Both the position numbers and the translations under genes were made by a program. A DNA stretch of 64,000 bases, taken from the NCBI GenBank assembly GCA_963573315.1, contig OY752148.1:2223263-2287262 (forward strand). The letters are read 5' to 3'. The stretch comes from Entomortierella parvispora (Eukaryota > Mortierellomycota > Mortierellomycetes > Mortierellales > Mortierellaceae). The stretch's first letter is position 1. Every line of letters starts with the position of its first letter. This document shows, piece by piece, positions 1-10,510 of the stretch. The notes under the pieces were generated by a model. The model was not told where the DNA came from. It was given only the letters and a program-made list of their open reading frames with translations, and made no database searches.

Positions 1-120
1 ATGTCCCCTTACTCATACACCTTCCTACTCCAAACTTTTCTGGCTTTTGTTCAGAGGGACTCTTGACTAACAGATATTTAATACATTCACTTTTTTTAAA
101 AAATATCCCTCTTTCTTTAG

Positions 121-183
121 CTCGAAGAAGATCAAGAGGATCAAGAACAACTAGCAGCAAAAAAGACCATTCTTTCTGAATAG
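121..183 (+). CDS. Possible last exon of a gene entering from the left
   Basis: A pyrimidine-rich stretch ending in CTTTAG at 120 looks like a 3' splice site. In one frame it is followed by 20 acidic, Gln-rich codons (LEEDQEDQEQ...) ending in TAG at 181-183. The other two frames also stay open for 10-19 codons, so the phase is not fixed. The coding part of this gene would lie to the left of the window. I cannot name a product. An RNA-seq junction ending at base 121 would settle it. Confidence 0.3.
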   Translation, partial: LEEDQEDQEQLAAKKTILSE

Positions 184-421
184 ATAATAACAGAAAACAA
201 ACCGTTCCTCTTTTGCCTTGTTGTATGTCTTCGTTTCGTTGTTTCTTTCCATAGTCTCTCTCTCTAGTACCCAATATACAAATGAATTTACACCCTATCT
301 TTTGGGAAATGACTGGTTTGTTTCTGGCTATTTATTATTTTGTGTTCTGGCAAGGAAAAGGGAGAGAAGTGGAGTTCGCTAAAGAAAAAAAGAAAGGTTC
401 CTATCGAGTTTGTTGGAATAC
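184..421. other. Convergent intergenic stretch
   Basis: AT-rich sequence between the possible terminal exon on the left and the stop codon of the minus-strand histone deacetylase gene. It should hold the 3' ends of both. A CTCTCTCTCT run lies near 258-266. No other gene is seen. Confidence 0.5.
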
Positions 422-2732
422 TCAAGGACCCTCGGTCATTTCTGTGTCCTGGTCTGATCCAGCAGCCGCCGGTACTTGTAAAGCTCCCAAGGAATGTGTG
501 CTAGAAGATGCGGAAGAGACGGGTGGAGAAGCAGGCTTGACCGCGTCCATCACCACATCACCATCCTCCTCCAACGCAGCGGTAGTTTCTCCTGCTGTAG
601 AGTCTGTATCCTTTTCAGTAACGCCGTTGCTGCCTGCGGCGGCACTAGTCTTGCCTGACTGTAGCTTTGTGGCAGCCGATGGCAGACTATCGACCGTACC
701 ACGGGTCCGAGAACGGGATGGGCCTGTTGCATCGGCCTTGGTGGCCCTTCCATGACGAACCGAGGACGTGTAACGAACACCGTGCAACGAGTTGGATTCT
801 TCATCCTCTGAATCTTCAAACTCATTCTCTGGCACCACTCTCTTGTCCCACAATCTCTCTATAAATGGAAAAAAGACATGTTAGCAAAAAAGGCATGATA
901 GCAAAAAACGCCAGAAAGAAAAAAAAAAGAATTACTACAATCTCAAACAAATGTGAAAAAACAAGATGAAGGAAAAACAAATCAACCCTTACGAGGAACT
1001 CTCTTTTCTGGATCATCCTGGTCCTCATCATCTGAAAGATCAAGATCCCGTGGTACTGGCTGCATCTGAACTGACGGGGCTCCCTTGGACCGCGCCAAGT
1101 TTTCAAAGACCTGTTGCTTAATCTTTTCCAGATATTCCATCGAATTGGCATTGTCCATATTACTGGGCTTGACATCCAGTTTGTAATCCGGTCCGAAATA
1201 CTCGTAATAGTCATTAAAGGGCATATCAGGTCCAACTTCTTGTCCAACAGCGACACCGGTCTCGTAGCACCATGCCCTTGCCACGTTGCGCATTGTATAT
1301 CCTCCGCCTCCCAAAATCAACAGAGGAAGATTCAGTTTTTTCACGAATGCAACACAGTTGGCATGTCCTATGTAGTAAAGAGCGATTGTGGCAGTTAGTT
1401 TTCAGATCTAGAATTGAGATACCCTCTGATCCAGTCTGCATGTCAAAACAGAGATTGCCATCTTTTTTTACCTTTCATGGACAAATTGAAGCATCCGAGC
1501 TTGTCGCCGCTCAAGGAGTCTGCACCGCACTGTAATACAATGGCTCCAGGCTTGTACCAATCCACGACATGCTGAATCACTGGTTCAAAAATACTCTTGT
1601 ATGTGGTATCATCGATTCCGTCCCGCAAAGGAAAGTTGACTGCATAGTATTTTCCTGCTCCTGCTCCCACATCCTAAGAGGATAATGAAAAAGGTTGGTA
1701 GGTCGGTTATGACCTGACAGACTTTGCGCGACCAAAAAATCGTGTCCTATTGCACATTGTTCTACTTACCCTCACTTCTCCTGTTCCTGGAAAGTACTCT
1801 CCATGCTTATGAAAACTGACAGTCATAACACGGTCCGTGGTATAGAATGCTTCCTCCACTCCGTCACCATGGTGGATATCAATGTCGATGTAAAGAACAC
1901 GGGGATGGTATCGGAGCAACTCCAAAATCGAGAGTACAATATCGTTCACATAACAGAATCCGCTAGCCTCTGTCTTTTTGGCGTGATGGAGACCTCCTGC
2001 CCAATTGACCGCGATATCACAGGAGCCATTGTTCAATCTAGCAGCACCCTCTGCAAGATTGGAGTAAAACAACAAACAAAAAGACGGTGTCAGGGATTGT
2101 TTCGAAGGTACAAGAACATCCCTCGATCGGTGACAAGCCACAGAAAGAAAAAAAAATCGGCGACATACCCATAGATCCTCCGGCAGAGAGTTGGCAATAC
2201 TCAAAGAGTCCCTCAAAAATAGGACAATCATCGCCTACGTTGACTTTTTTTGAAAACAAAAAACAAGCCGTCAGTCCAATCGAGTCGCAATAATAAATCT
2301 GGGACGCAATACGAGATAGTCCAAGCTGTCAAAACGCCATACATTTGACTTGCTCCTTTGCATATGATTCCATGTTGTCGGGCGAGACTCTGGACAAAAA
2401 GTCAATGTATTCGTCCGTGTGAAATGCAGTCATCTCCTTCTTGCTTCCTGGTCTTGCTCGCTAATATACAAAGAAAGGGACATCTTGTAAACACACATGG
2501 CCAGATGGGAGGCAGTCGCCTTTTCCATTCAAAATACAGATCTGAATGGCGTTTAACCCAGGCAGAAAAGGCTTACGTAGATCTCCATCTTGTTATAGAG
2601 GCCGTAGTTCATGACCAGACTATGGCACATGCGGATACGATGAGGCTTCATGGGGTGCCCTGGTCCATAGTGGTAATTTCCAATGTTCTGATCGTAAAAG
2701 TAGGCGACTCTTTTCTTGGGCTCCGCGGTCAT
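422..2732 (-). CDS. RPD3: Class I histone deacetylase (RPD3/HDAC1 type)
   Basis: Zn-dependent lysine deacetylase, the catalytic subunit of SIN3/RPD3-type nuclear corepressor complexes. Seven exons: 2577-2732, 2343-2460, 2169-2243, 1770-2050, 1472-1673, 993-1367 and 422-858. They join in frame to 547 codons. Family signatures run in order: [20 protein letters not shown] near the N-terminus, [10 protein letters not shown] and GGSMEGAARLN at exon junctions, the metal-site motif [27 protein letters not shown], and GGGGYT late in the domain. These reconstruct across splice sites, which supports the exon model. The last exon encodes a Ser/Ala/acidic tail of about 145 residues with EFEDSEDEE, like HDAC1/2 tails. 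Start chosen at MTAEPKKR; an upstream ATG could add a short alternative N-terminus by splicing (see findings). Assignment to class I is secure; which RPD3 paralogue it is cannot be told here. Confidence 0.95.
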
Positions 2733-3460
2733 TTGTCCCGGGACATGAAGGGCGGTGGAACCTGATGCCGAGATCTGCTCCCGTATCAAAAGATTGAAAA
2801 AGTTGATCGCGATATAAAAGAGAAAGGAAGAAAAGAAGCAACCAAGGTGATTAAAACAACGTTCTAGTGCACATTCGAACCAAGCCCGCCTTTCATCCTC
2901 CAGTAAAACACAGAGGGTGGGCGATGCTTGTCGTTCAAGCCTGATCCTCGAGTCGCATCGGGGGCATTCATCCCTACCTCTGAATCATCACGACGAGCCA
3001 TTGTTGGTTAAAAAGTGCCTATGATCGCGGGTGGAAAAGGGGCGATTTGTCTCAAAGAATGGTCCAATACTCTCTTTCCAGCTGGGTTTTCTGAAAGGGG
3101 AGCGCGTGCTTTCAAGTCCTGGAGAGTAGGAATGGGGGAGAGAGGGAGGGGAGAGGGAGGAGTTGAAGAGACCGACAAGGAGCATGCATGCATTGAAATG
3201 CATTGACTATGACCTCTGGAACATTTCATCATCGCAAATGCTGCGTCGGCAGTTCTCTCTTCGGGATCCCCTAAATATTCCGCCTCTCTTTTTTTTTACA
3301 TTAACAAGATACTACGGTTTCGGAAGAGAGTCAGTCAGGCACTGATGGCATGATGGTGTCGAGCGAAAGCGTTATTATTTATTATACAGTGAGAAAATAC
3401 AATTGAGATGCCGGAAAAAAAAAAAAAAAAAAGAATAGAGATACTCTTTCTTTCTTTCTC
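2733..3460. other. HDAC promoter side and 3' flank of the zinc-finger gene
   Basis: Intergenic DNA between two minus-strand genes. It holds a short open frame starting at 3002 (MARRDDSE...) that may be an upstream HDAC exon, GA-rich purine tracts near 3125-3165, and an 18-nt A run at 3415-3432 just downstream of the zinc-finger gene's stop codon. No RNA gene is seen. Confidence 0.5.
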
Positions 3461-5423
3461 TTAATTGGCGGCGTGTGCAGGAAAGACAAGTCCATCTAGA
3501 CTTTGGGAGGAGCCGAAAGAATTGGGAACAGCTCCAGAACTTGGGGACGGTGAGAACACCAAGTCGCCGGCCATCGTATTGAGCATGGGCGGAGCCGAGG
3601 CCATATCTGGGCTGGCAGACAAGGACTGTCCATTCGCGAATTGAGTTCCAGAGTGGTTCATCGTCCCTATCGGGATAGCCCTTTCGAGATCGTCGTAGCG
3701 CAATTGATCCGTCTGAAATGAAGCACCGGATAGACGGCGTTGTTGCTGCTGCTGTTGTTGTTGTTGCTGCTGTTGCTGTTGACGCTGCTGGTGTTGCAAG
3801 TCGATATTCCAAAGCGGTGGCTGATGTTGGCTCTGCATCTGACCGGCGCCATTGTTTTGCAAGGGGTGGTACCGATTTGCAGATCCATAATAGGGACCAG
3901 GGGCAGGGAATGAGACCACGGGGACAGTTGTCAGACCATCCTGGGAACGACGCGTCAATGGTGGCGGAATGGCCAAGAGTTGAGCGTATTCTTGCGGAGA
4001 GAGCACAGCAGGGGTTGAGGCACTCCGTTTTTTGGCCGCTGCCGCCGTGGCACCCGAGGCAGCCGAAATGGATGCTGCGGCCACGGTGCTGTTGTTCCTA
4101 ATGGGAGTCGAATCCAAGGTTCTTGATTTTCGTTTACGGACCTTGTTCACATCATGGGTCCGGATGTGCTCCTTGAGGACATCGGAACGCGAGAAGCTTT
4201 TACCACACTGTGGGTGTGGACACACAAAGGGCTTTTCGCCACCATGGGATCGGATGTGTCTTGCCAGATGGGCCGAGCGAGTGAACGTCTTGTGACAGTC
4301 GGGCCAAACGCAGAAATGAGTTTTCTTTGGGGCCTGCTTGCCTCCGGGGGAACGAGGATCCGACAGGGGTGGCGACGGCATTCTTGGCGTGTTTGATGTC
4401 CTTGGCGTGGTAGATGAGGACGAAGAAGAGTAGGTTGGGCTTTGACCTAGGCAATGAGGAATATAGAGATACAAAGAGAAGGAAGAATGAAAATATAAAA
4501 AAATAAGAAGAAAAAAAAGTTAGGTCAAATGGGTACTTTTGGGTACCAGACCCAAAGGTGGGCAGGTGTGGGTCCCAGAGCAATGAAGGAGCAAGGAAGG
4601 CAGCCTTTTCTTTAATATTACCATCATCGTAGGAGTAATTGGACTGCAGAGACAGGCGATGGACAAGGCGAGGATCGTTGGTGTTGGTGTACGACATCGG
4701 GAGAACCGAAAAGGAAGCCCTCGTGTTCACGTTCTGGTTCATGTCCATGGCCAGACTCATACCCATATCCAGACCACCGTCTCCGCTGTTGCTCAGGTTC
4801 ATGTTCAGGTTCGAGTTCGTGTATTGAGACTGAGACGTGGACTGGGCCGCAGGGAGCGGAGTTGTGCCCATGACCCCCAGGATCGACTGATCCGACTGAA
4901 CAGAGGAAGAATTCGACCCGAGGATGTGACTCTGGCCCGCGCCTTCAACAGCGTACAAAGGTTGGCTAGAGTACACGGGTCCTGCAGGGAACGGGGTCGT
5001 CATCATCAAGAGCTGCTCTGGCGGCAATTGCCATGGGGCGACGGCGGCGCCCTGAGGAGGAATAGTAGACGACAGTGGAGACATTTGCATCGGTTGCTGC
5101 TGTGGGATCGACACACTCTGGTCCCAGTACGAAAAAGGAACCGTTGACGAAGAGTATGTATGATTTTGCTTGGTCATGTCTGTTTCAGGGCGTTGCTCAA
5201 AAAGGCTCAAAAGATCGGGACGTTGGCTGTAGTGGTTCTTGGAGGGAGTGGGAGGGGAGATGGGTCCGGGGGATCTGGGGGAGCAGGGCGAGGAGGAAGG
5301 AGAAGGCAAGCTGCAGTCGGTCGCAAGCGAGGACGGGGATGAAGTGCGGGACGTGGATGTTGGCAAGAGTAGGTCCAAGGATGATCCGAGGATTATATCG
5401 TCCAAGTTGAGCTGGGCGGACAT
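3461..5423 (-). CDS. C2H2 zinc-finger transcription factor with polyQ tract
   Basis: Probable DNA-binding transcription regulator. Two exons, 4622-5423 and 3461-4446, give 595 codons; the junction restores ...DDGQSPTY. The first 300 residues are Ser/Pro/Gln/Met-rich and disordered, like an activation region. Two adjacent C2H2 fingers lie near residues 312-366, each C-x4-C-x12-H-x3-H (CVWPDC...HIRSH and CPHPQC...HIRTH), joined by a GGEKPF linker. A basic KVRKRKSR stretch, a likely nuclear signal, follows. A pure glutamine run of about 14 residues (DNA near 3733-3780) is followed by RRLSG, a possible kinase site. The start ATG at 5423 begins MSAQLNLDD. The open frame continues upstream to 6005, but that part is CT-repeat translation and is not used. 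I cannot name the target pathway; two-finger proteins of this build are common in fungal carbon and stress regulation. Confidence 0.85.
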
Positions 5424-5848
5424 TGAGCGGGTTAAAAAAATGTGTAAAAAAGAAAAAGAGCAGACCTCTTTGATTATGATGAAGAAAGTGGACAAAGAGG
5501 GGAAAGGAGATAAAAAAAGAGAGGGAACGAGCGCGGCTTTAATCGAATTCCTCCAGAACCCAAGGAAACGGAAGCTGATGGGTTTTTGATAGAAAAAAAA
5601 ATGAATGAAAAAGAGGGTCAAAGGACGACAACAGGCAGGTTGACGACGACGAGCGACAAGGGCAAAATGGACGGGAAACAGGGAGAGAGGGAGAGGAAAA
5701 ACAAAAGAGAGGGAGGGAGAAAGAGAAGGCTGGCCGTGGGTTGGTACGAGGAGAAAGAGAGGGGGAACGAGAGGAGGGATTGGAGTGTGGGACAGACAGA
5801 GACAGAAAGAGACAGAAGAGGGGGTGGATGCGCGAAGGAGTGCAGAAG

Positions 5849-5879
<31 letters not shown>

Positions 5880-6872
5880 GAACGAGAGGGAGAAGATGTG
5901 TGCAAGGAGTGCAGATGGGTGTGTAAGCGAGCGTGAGTGAGTGAGTGAGTGAGTGTTGCGTTGGTTTGCAATGGTAATACAGTGGGAAGGCAAAGGGGCA
6001 GGCAACAGGGACGAGAAGACGCAGAGGAAAAGAGGAAAAGAAGATGGAAGGAAGGGGGGACACTTATCCTTTTTTTTTTTGTTTGTTGTTCACCTGCTAG
6101 AGAAGGCAACCATTGAATGGCAATATGGAATTGAATCGACACCGTAAAAGAGAGGAGCGCAATCATTCGATCCCGCTCCTTCGTTTCGTTTGTTGCAGTA
6201 ACAAACAAACTGACAGAATACGTTTGTTTCCAACAAACAAAAATTATATTAAAGGCGCCTGCGGCTCTCGCCATATTGCGGTTCTTGCGTTCTCTGGTGC
6301 CTCCTCCTCCTACTCTTCTCCCTCCGCCCCCTCATTACCTGGCAATTGCAATTGAATCCAAAGAGTACCGACAGGCCCATGGAGCAAATCGCCAATCGCC
6401 AAGCAATGTGTACTTCCAACTAGATTCTGACCCCTCTCCTTGATCGTTTTGATATCGGATCGCGTCCGTCCAAAATAGGTTCCTGTGAACAACCAACATT
6501 CGGCGACCCGGCCACCGCCCTTTGTGATCACAAGACACAAATGACATCGCGAGACACCAAGCCAAGTTCTGAGAAGCTGAGCGCCAGAGAGAGAGACAAG
6601 GACAAAAAATCCTCCGGTTGCTTTTCAGTTGGAGATGCCTCCTATTGGCCAGAGCCGCCGCCATATCGCCTCACCCCGCCGTCTACATCCGAGGCACGTT
6701 CCTCCTGGAAAAGCAGCTAGGCTTTCCCAAGGTCGCAGTGTCTTTGAACTTGAATTGTGAGAATAAATCAAAAAAGTAGATCAAGTGCGTCACCGCTGAC
6801 TCCAAATCACTTTATTAGGGAAACAATCAGAATATCTTCATCAAAGCACACCCTAGAAAGGTTTTGCAGTAT
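5424..6872. other. Long purine/pyrimidine-biased 5' region of the zinc-finger gene
   Basis: About 1.4 kb upstream of the zinc-finger gene, reaching to the GST stop codon. On the gene's strand it is strongly CT-rich, with simple repeats (see the separate entry), as in many fungal leaders of regulatory genes. Long open frames here on both strands (for example 5539-6063 and 5618-6274, minus) are repeat translations. The stretch 6310-6664 has an open minus frame with no recognisable domain. No gene is called. Confidence 0.55.
5849..5954. repeat. Microsatellites (GA)n and (GTGA)n
   Basis: A GA dinucleotide run covers about 5849-5875, and a GTGA tetranucleotide run covers about 5933-5954. Both lie in the putative 5' leader of the zinc-finger gene. 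Likely length-variable; a purine/pyrimidine asymmetry of this kind is common in fungal promoters. Confidence 0.85.
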
Positions 6873-7978
6873 TTACAATGGCAATTCGTCGCGAGGAATG
6901 ATTTCTGTCTCCTGAGCGGCAAGGGCGGCCCATTCCTTCATCGGCCCAAACTCCAGCATGTGGCGCATGTAGGCCTGTGCGTGTTCGCCTTCCACCTTTG
7001 ACGTCAAACTGTAAGAATTGAAACGGAACATGATAGGGGCGTACATGGCGTCCAAAGCGGTGAACGAACCAAACAAAAACCCCTCGTCATTCTTGGCCTT
7101 GTTCTGAATGGCCTTGGAACGCAATTCCTCCCAAATGCCAGAGAGACGCTTGATGTCCGAGGCGACCTTTTCATTGAAAAACTCGGGTTGGAACTTTCTG
7201 TGCTCACGCAAGTTCATGGCGTAGTTTCTCACGGCAGAGAAGCTGGTAGCCATCTCTGCAGCCAAGGACCGAGCGTAGGCACGCTCATACCGATCTGCAG
7301 GCCACAAAGAAGGGTAATCTATCGCAAATCGCAATTGCAAAACAAGAAAACAGACCAATAGAAGGTTTTAGCAAAAAGGCAAAAAGTAATCGATGAAACC
7401 TGGCCCCTGCTGGACTCCCCACATTCATTTTCTCCGAGTCCTTAAAGACAATCTTTGTTCAAAAAACCCAGATTCGATCGTCCCGCCATTCGCCTGTTCT
7501 CAATAAGGGATCGTAGCCGTTTATGGAGCGGCCGTTCTGGCAGGGGAGGCAGTCGGACATGTTCTCCTAATCTGGGCAGGCCAACGTCTTTTTTTTTCCT
7601 TGCCTCCAATGTCCTTGAGTCGTTTGCCTCGGCGCTCGGACACGTTAGTGGTCACCCACTTTTCTGGGAATCAGAGACCCTTCTTTCAGAGAAATTACCT
7701 TCTGCGAGATATTCGAGGATGGCCAATGATTCAAAGACGATGTGAGTCTTTCCAGACGCAGTTTTCACATGAAGCGCAGGGACCTTGGAGGTAGGGCCCG
7801 CACGGAGCATCAACTCGTCGGCCGCAGGCAGACCCAAGTCAGGGATTTCCTTGGTTCCCACGATCAACATCACGGGCTCAACCTCGATGTTCAAGGCACG
7901 AATGGCCAACCAGGCCCTGAGCGACCAGGACGAGTAGTTGCGGTTGAGCATGTACAACTTTGGGACGGCGGACGACAT
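6873..7978 (-). CDS. Glutathione S-transferase family protein
   Basis: Predicted cytosolic GST that conjugates glutathione to electrophiles or acts as a stress oxidoreductase. Two exons, 7699-7978 and 6873-7318, give 241 codons; the junction restores LAEDYPSLWPADRYERAYARS. The N-terminal thioredoxin-like half has YMLNRNYSSWSLRAWLAIRALNIE, where the Ser-rich segment is the usual site of the activating hydroxyl, then SKVPAL with the conserved cis-Pro, then ESLAILEYL that binds the glutathione gamma-glutamyl group. The all-helical C-terminal half includes GSFTALDAMYAPIMFR, with the N-cap type Thr/Asp signature of the GST core. Length is normal for the family. It resembles the YfcF or zeta-like bacterial/fungal GSTs, but the class is inferred. 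The intron of about 380 nt is long for this window. No signal peptide is seen. Confidence 0.88.
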
Positions 7979-8641
7979 ATTTAGACTGAAGTTTCCAGAA
8001 GGATGAATGAGGTGATGAGGAATGGAAGATGAATCAGAGAGGATTCTTGTTTTGTATTTTTTATGGTTTTTTCTGTGCGGCACGCCGACACCAGGTGCTC
8101 AAAAGTTAAAAATGATCCCTCAGCAATATTCTCCTTCGACTCGGAGATCCCCCGGTGAGCAGTACACCTGCGGCAATGGTCCTTTTGTGCGCAGTGGCGA
8201 CCTAGACTCTCCGGCTTTACGAACCCGTAGTCGAGTCCATTGCCGCAATTACAAAGAAACCTCGTTGATAAATGGTAGTGACTCACTGAACAGCTGCTTG
8301 GAGAGACAAGTGCGGCTAGCGCGCGCAATCGTTGTGTAACCGTCCTCAGAGTGAAGAGAACTAACAAAAACGCGTCCATTCCCCCCGATCCTGCAAGGAA
8401 GGGCTCACATCCTGCTTGACTCAGAAAAGAACTTGGAGTCACAGGGAACGGATGACCTTTCTTCGCCTAGATCTCTCTTTTTTTTTTTCCTTTGGTTTAC
8501 TTTCAAAATGCGGGCTACTCTAAATTACGTGTGGTGGTTGTTGGTGGTGGTGGTTTGTTGGTTGTAGTTCGTCAAGCTAGAAAGCAAAAGAGGGATCATC
8601 CCCTCCCCTTTTTACCCCTTTGCACTCGCCTCCTTGGGAAT
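7979..8641. other. GST promoter and 3' flank of the phosphoesterase gene
   Basis: About 660 bp between two minus-strand genes. A T-rich tract (8472-8488) and a GT-rich stretch (8528-8563) stand out, the latter just downstream of the phosphoesterase stop codon. I see no tRNA, repeat family or coding frame of weight. Confidence 0.5.
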
Positions 8642-10156
8642 TCACGCATCTGTCCTTGAATGCAAAACAAAAGCATCCAGACGTGACCCACAATCGGCAT
8701 CATAGGTTTCCCAGATCAAGCGACGGTCTCCCGTGATCTTCATCAGCACGTAGTGGTGACGAACCTTGATCTTGCCATTTTCCCAGACCGGGTAATCCTC
8801 GACCTGCTCCTCATCCAGCTGCCCACCAGCGCCACCAATGATGGTGTACACCATATGGCCGTCCTGACCTCGCATGTAATTGTGCTGGTGTCCGGAAATC
8901 ACCAAGTCCACGCCATGTTGTTGGAACAGTGGAACGTATTTCGTCCTGACAAACGATCCCCAGTGCTTCTCGCCCTTATTCTCCCACGCGTCCTTTTCCC
9001 AGTATTGTGTATAAGGCGAGATGTGGACGACAATGAGTCTGAACCAGGCCTTTTTCGAGGCCTCGGATTTCAACTCATCCTCCAGCCATTGATCCTGCTC
9101 CGAGCTGTTGATGTTCGAGTCCAGAACAATGAATCGTACACCCGCCAAGGTGTAAGCGTGCCATTTGCGCTCTCCTGTGTAAGGATAAAGTCCTTTGGGA
9201 TCATAGTCATGGTTGCCATGTGCATAGATCAACGGTGTAGTTTGGCCGACTCTGTAATGGGACATGGGGGAGCTGAAATCCGTTTGCCAGTTGTCAAGGG
9301 AGTCGTATTCCTGAACGGCATCGCCCGCGTGGATCAGGTAATCGACCTTGTGATGTTCTGTCATGGCCTTGAGCACCTTCAAGAACTGCGACACTTCGCA
9401 TTGGTTGTCAGAGATGGCTCCAAAACGAGCAATCTCTCGGCTGTCCAACGAAGGCGGGTTGGGTAGATGCGAAAAGGTATATGTCCTGTAGAGATGCGAA
9501 AGCATTCTTGGTGGGTTGATCGAGTAGGTAATGTTGGTGTTTTGAGTGGGCATGCCCGTCAGTGTCGCAGTGTAGACGACATGGGTCTTGTCAAGAGCCT
9601 CAAATGTCGTCTGTGCACTCCTAGAGTCCTCAAAGTCGGCGCTGTCGGCGGCTGGAACCCAGGTCAGATCCATCTCCGGCAACTTGCAGTTCATTTCCCA
9701 GATGACCAAGACTGAATTTGAATCCTTGACAAAGAGCATGGGATCCTTGCGGTAAGAGCAACGCTTCACGTCCCAGTTGAACGCCAAGTTCTTGAACTTG
9801 AACCCAGCAACCGTGACCCAGGTCGAGGCGTCTTGGAAGTAGAAGTAAGAGAAGAAAATATAGAGACCGAGTGCAATTGCAATCGGGTATCGGATCTGAC
9901 GACGACGTCGGGGGACAAACGATAGGGCCTGGTCCAGCCAGGCCGAGATTCGATTGCTTGGCCCTCCATGAAGCATCATGGGGTGTTGACTACGAGGATG
10001 GAAGCGGGACCCTAGTGCTCCTGATCCCGTCGCAGAGGGCGGAGTGGCAATGATGGTGGGTTGATTGACAGAGGTTGAAATGGGTGTGGGCGCGGGCATG
10101 CTCTGTCGACGATGCTGTGTCGACAGACGCTTGCTAGCGCTGCTCGTGCCGGACAT
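8642..10156 (-). CDS. Membrane-anchored calcineurin-like metallophosphoesterase
   Basis: Predicted binuclear-metal phosphoesterase related to purple acid phosphatases. Intronless, 504 residues. A Ser/Pro-rich cytoplasmic N-terminus is followed by RRRRQIRYPIAIALGLYIFF, a basic stop followed by one membrane helix near residues 86-107, so a type II membrane topology with a lumenal or extracellular catalytic part is likely. A beta-rich domain of about 130 residues precedes the phosphoesterase core. Core motifs run in order: FGAISDNQ (motif I, with Asp-Asn-Gln in place of the usual D-x-H), AGDAVQ (motif II), YAHGNHDY (motif III), VVHISPY (motif IV) and ISGHQHNYMR (motif V), followed by GGAGGQLDEE. 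Substrate unknown: phosphoprotein, phytate-like ester or nucleotide are all possible. The domain call is firm; the function is open. Confidence 0.88.
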   Translation of the reverse strand: MSGTSSASKRLSTQHRRQSMPAPTPISTSVNQPTIIATPPSATGSGALGSRFHPRSQHPMMLHGGPSNRISAWLDQALSFVPRRRRQIRYPIAIALGLYIFFSYFYFQDASTWVTVAGFKFKNLAFNWDVKRCSYRKDPMLFVKDSNSVLVIWEMNCKLPEMDLTWVPAADSADFEDSRSAQTTFEALDKTHVVYTATLTGMPTQNTNITYSINPPRMLSHLYRTYTFSHLPNPPSLDSREIARFGAISDNQCEVSQFLKVLKAMTEHHKVDYLIHAGDAVQEYDSLDNWQTDFSSPMSHYRVGQTTPLIYAHGNHDYDPKGLYPYTGERKWHAYTLAGVRFIVLDSNINSSEQDQWLEDELKSEASKKAWFRLIVVHISPYTQYWEKDAWENKGEKHWGSFVRTKYVPLFQQHGVDLVISGHQHNYMRGQDGHMVYTIIGGAGGQLDEEQVEDYPVWENGKIKVRHHYVLMKITGDRRLIWETYDADCGSRLDAFVLHSRTDA

Positions 10157-10479
10157 TGTTGCGCGATGTGTATGTGTGCGGTGGTGCGGCGGTGCGGCAA
10201 GATGTGCTGTTTTCCGTCAATTGCTGTCTGTCCGGCGATGAAAGATGTGGCGAGCAAAGGATCCTTGTCAGAGAGAGAAGTGATGTCTTGTTCCGTGCAG
10301 CGGCCGAGATGAACGAACGGATGGAAGGTTGGATGAACCTGCTAAAAAAGGGTGGATGGACGATTAGATGATGAGACACAGTCGCCTTGAGGTGGATCAG
10401 TCCGTTTTGAGATTGCCGTTTGAGGGGGTCCGTACCTGCTGTGTGAGATGAGGGGGAGAGCAGAAGGGTAGAAGGTGAA

Positions 10480-10510
<31 letters not shown>

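Noticed and set aside
282..755. Plus-strand open frame of 157 codons
   Set aside because: It runs antisense to the last exon of the histone deacetylase gene, whose frame carries the family's acidic tail; no domain in the plus frame.
5424..6274. Long open frames upstream of the zinc-finger gene on both strands, including a 601-codon frame reaching 6005
   Set aside because: They are translations of CT/GA repeats (runs of Ser, Leu, Arg, Glu) in a probable 5' leader; the gene start at 5423 is better placed.
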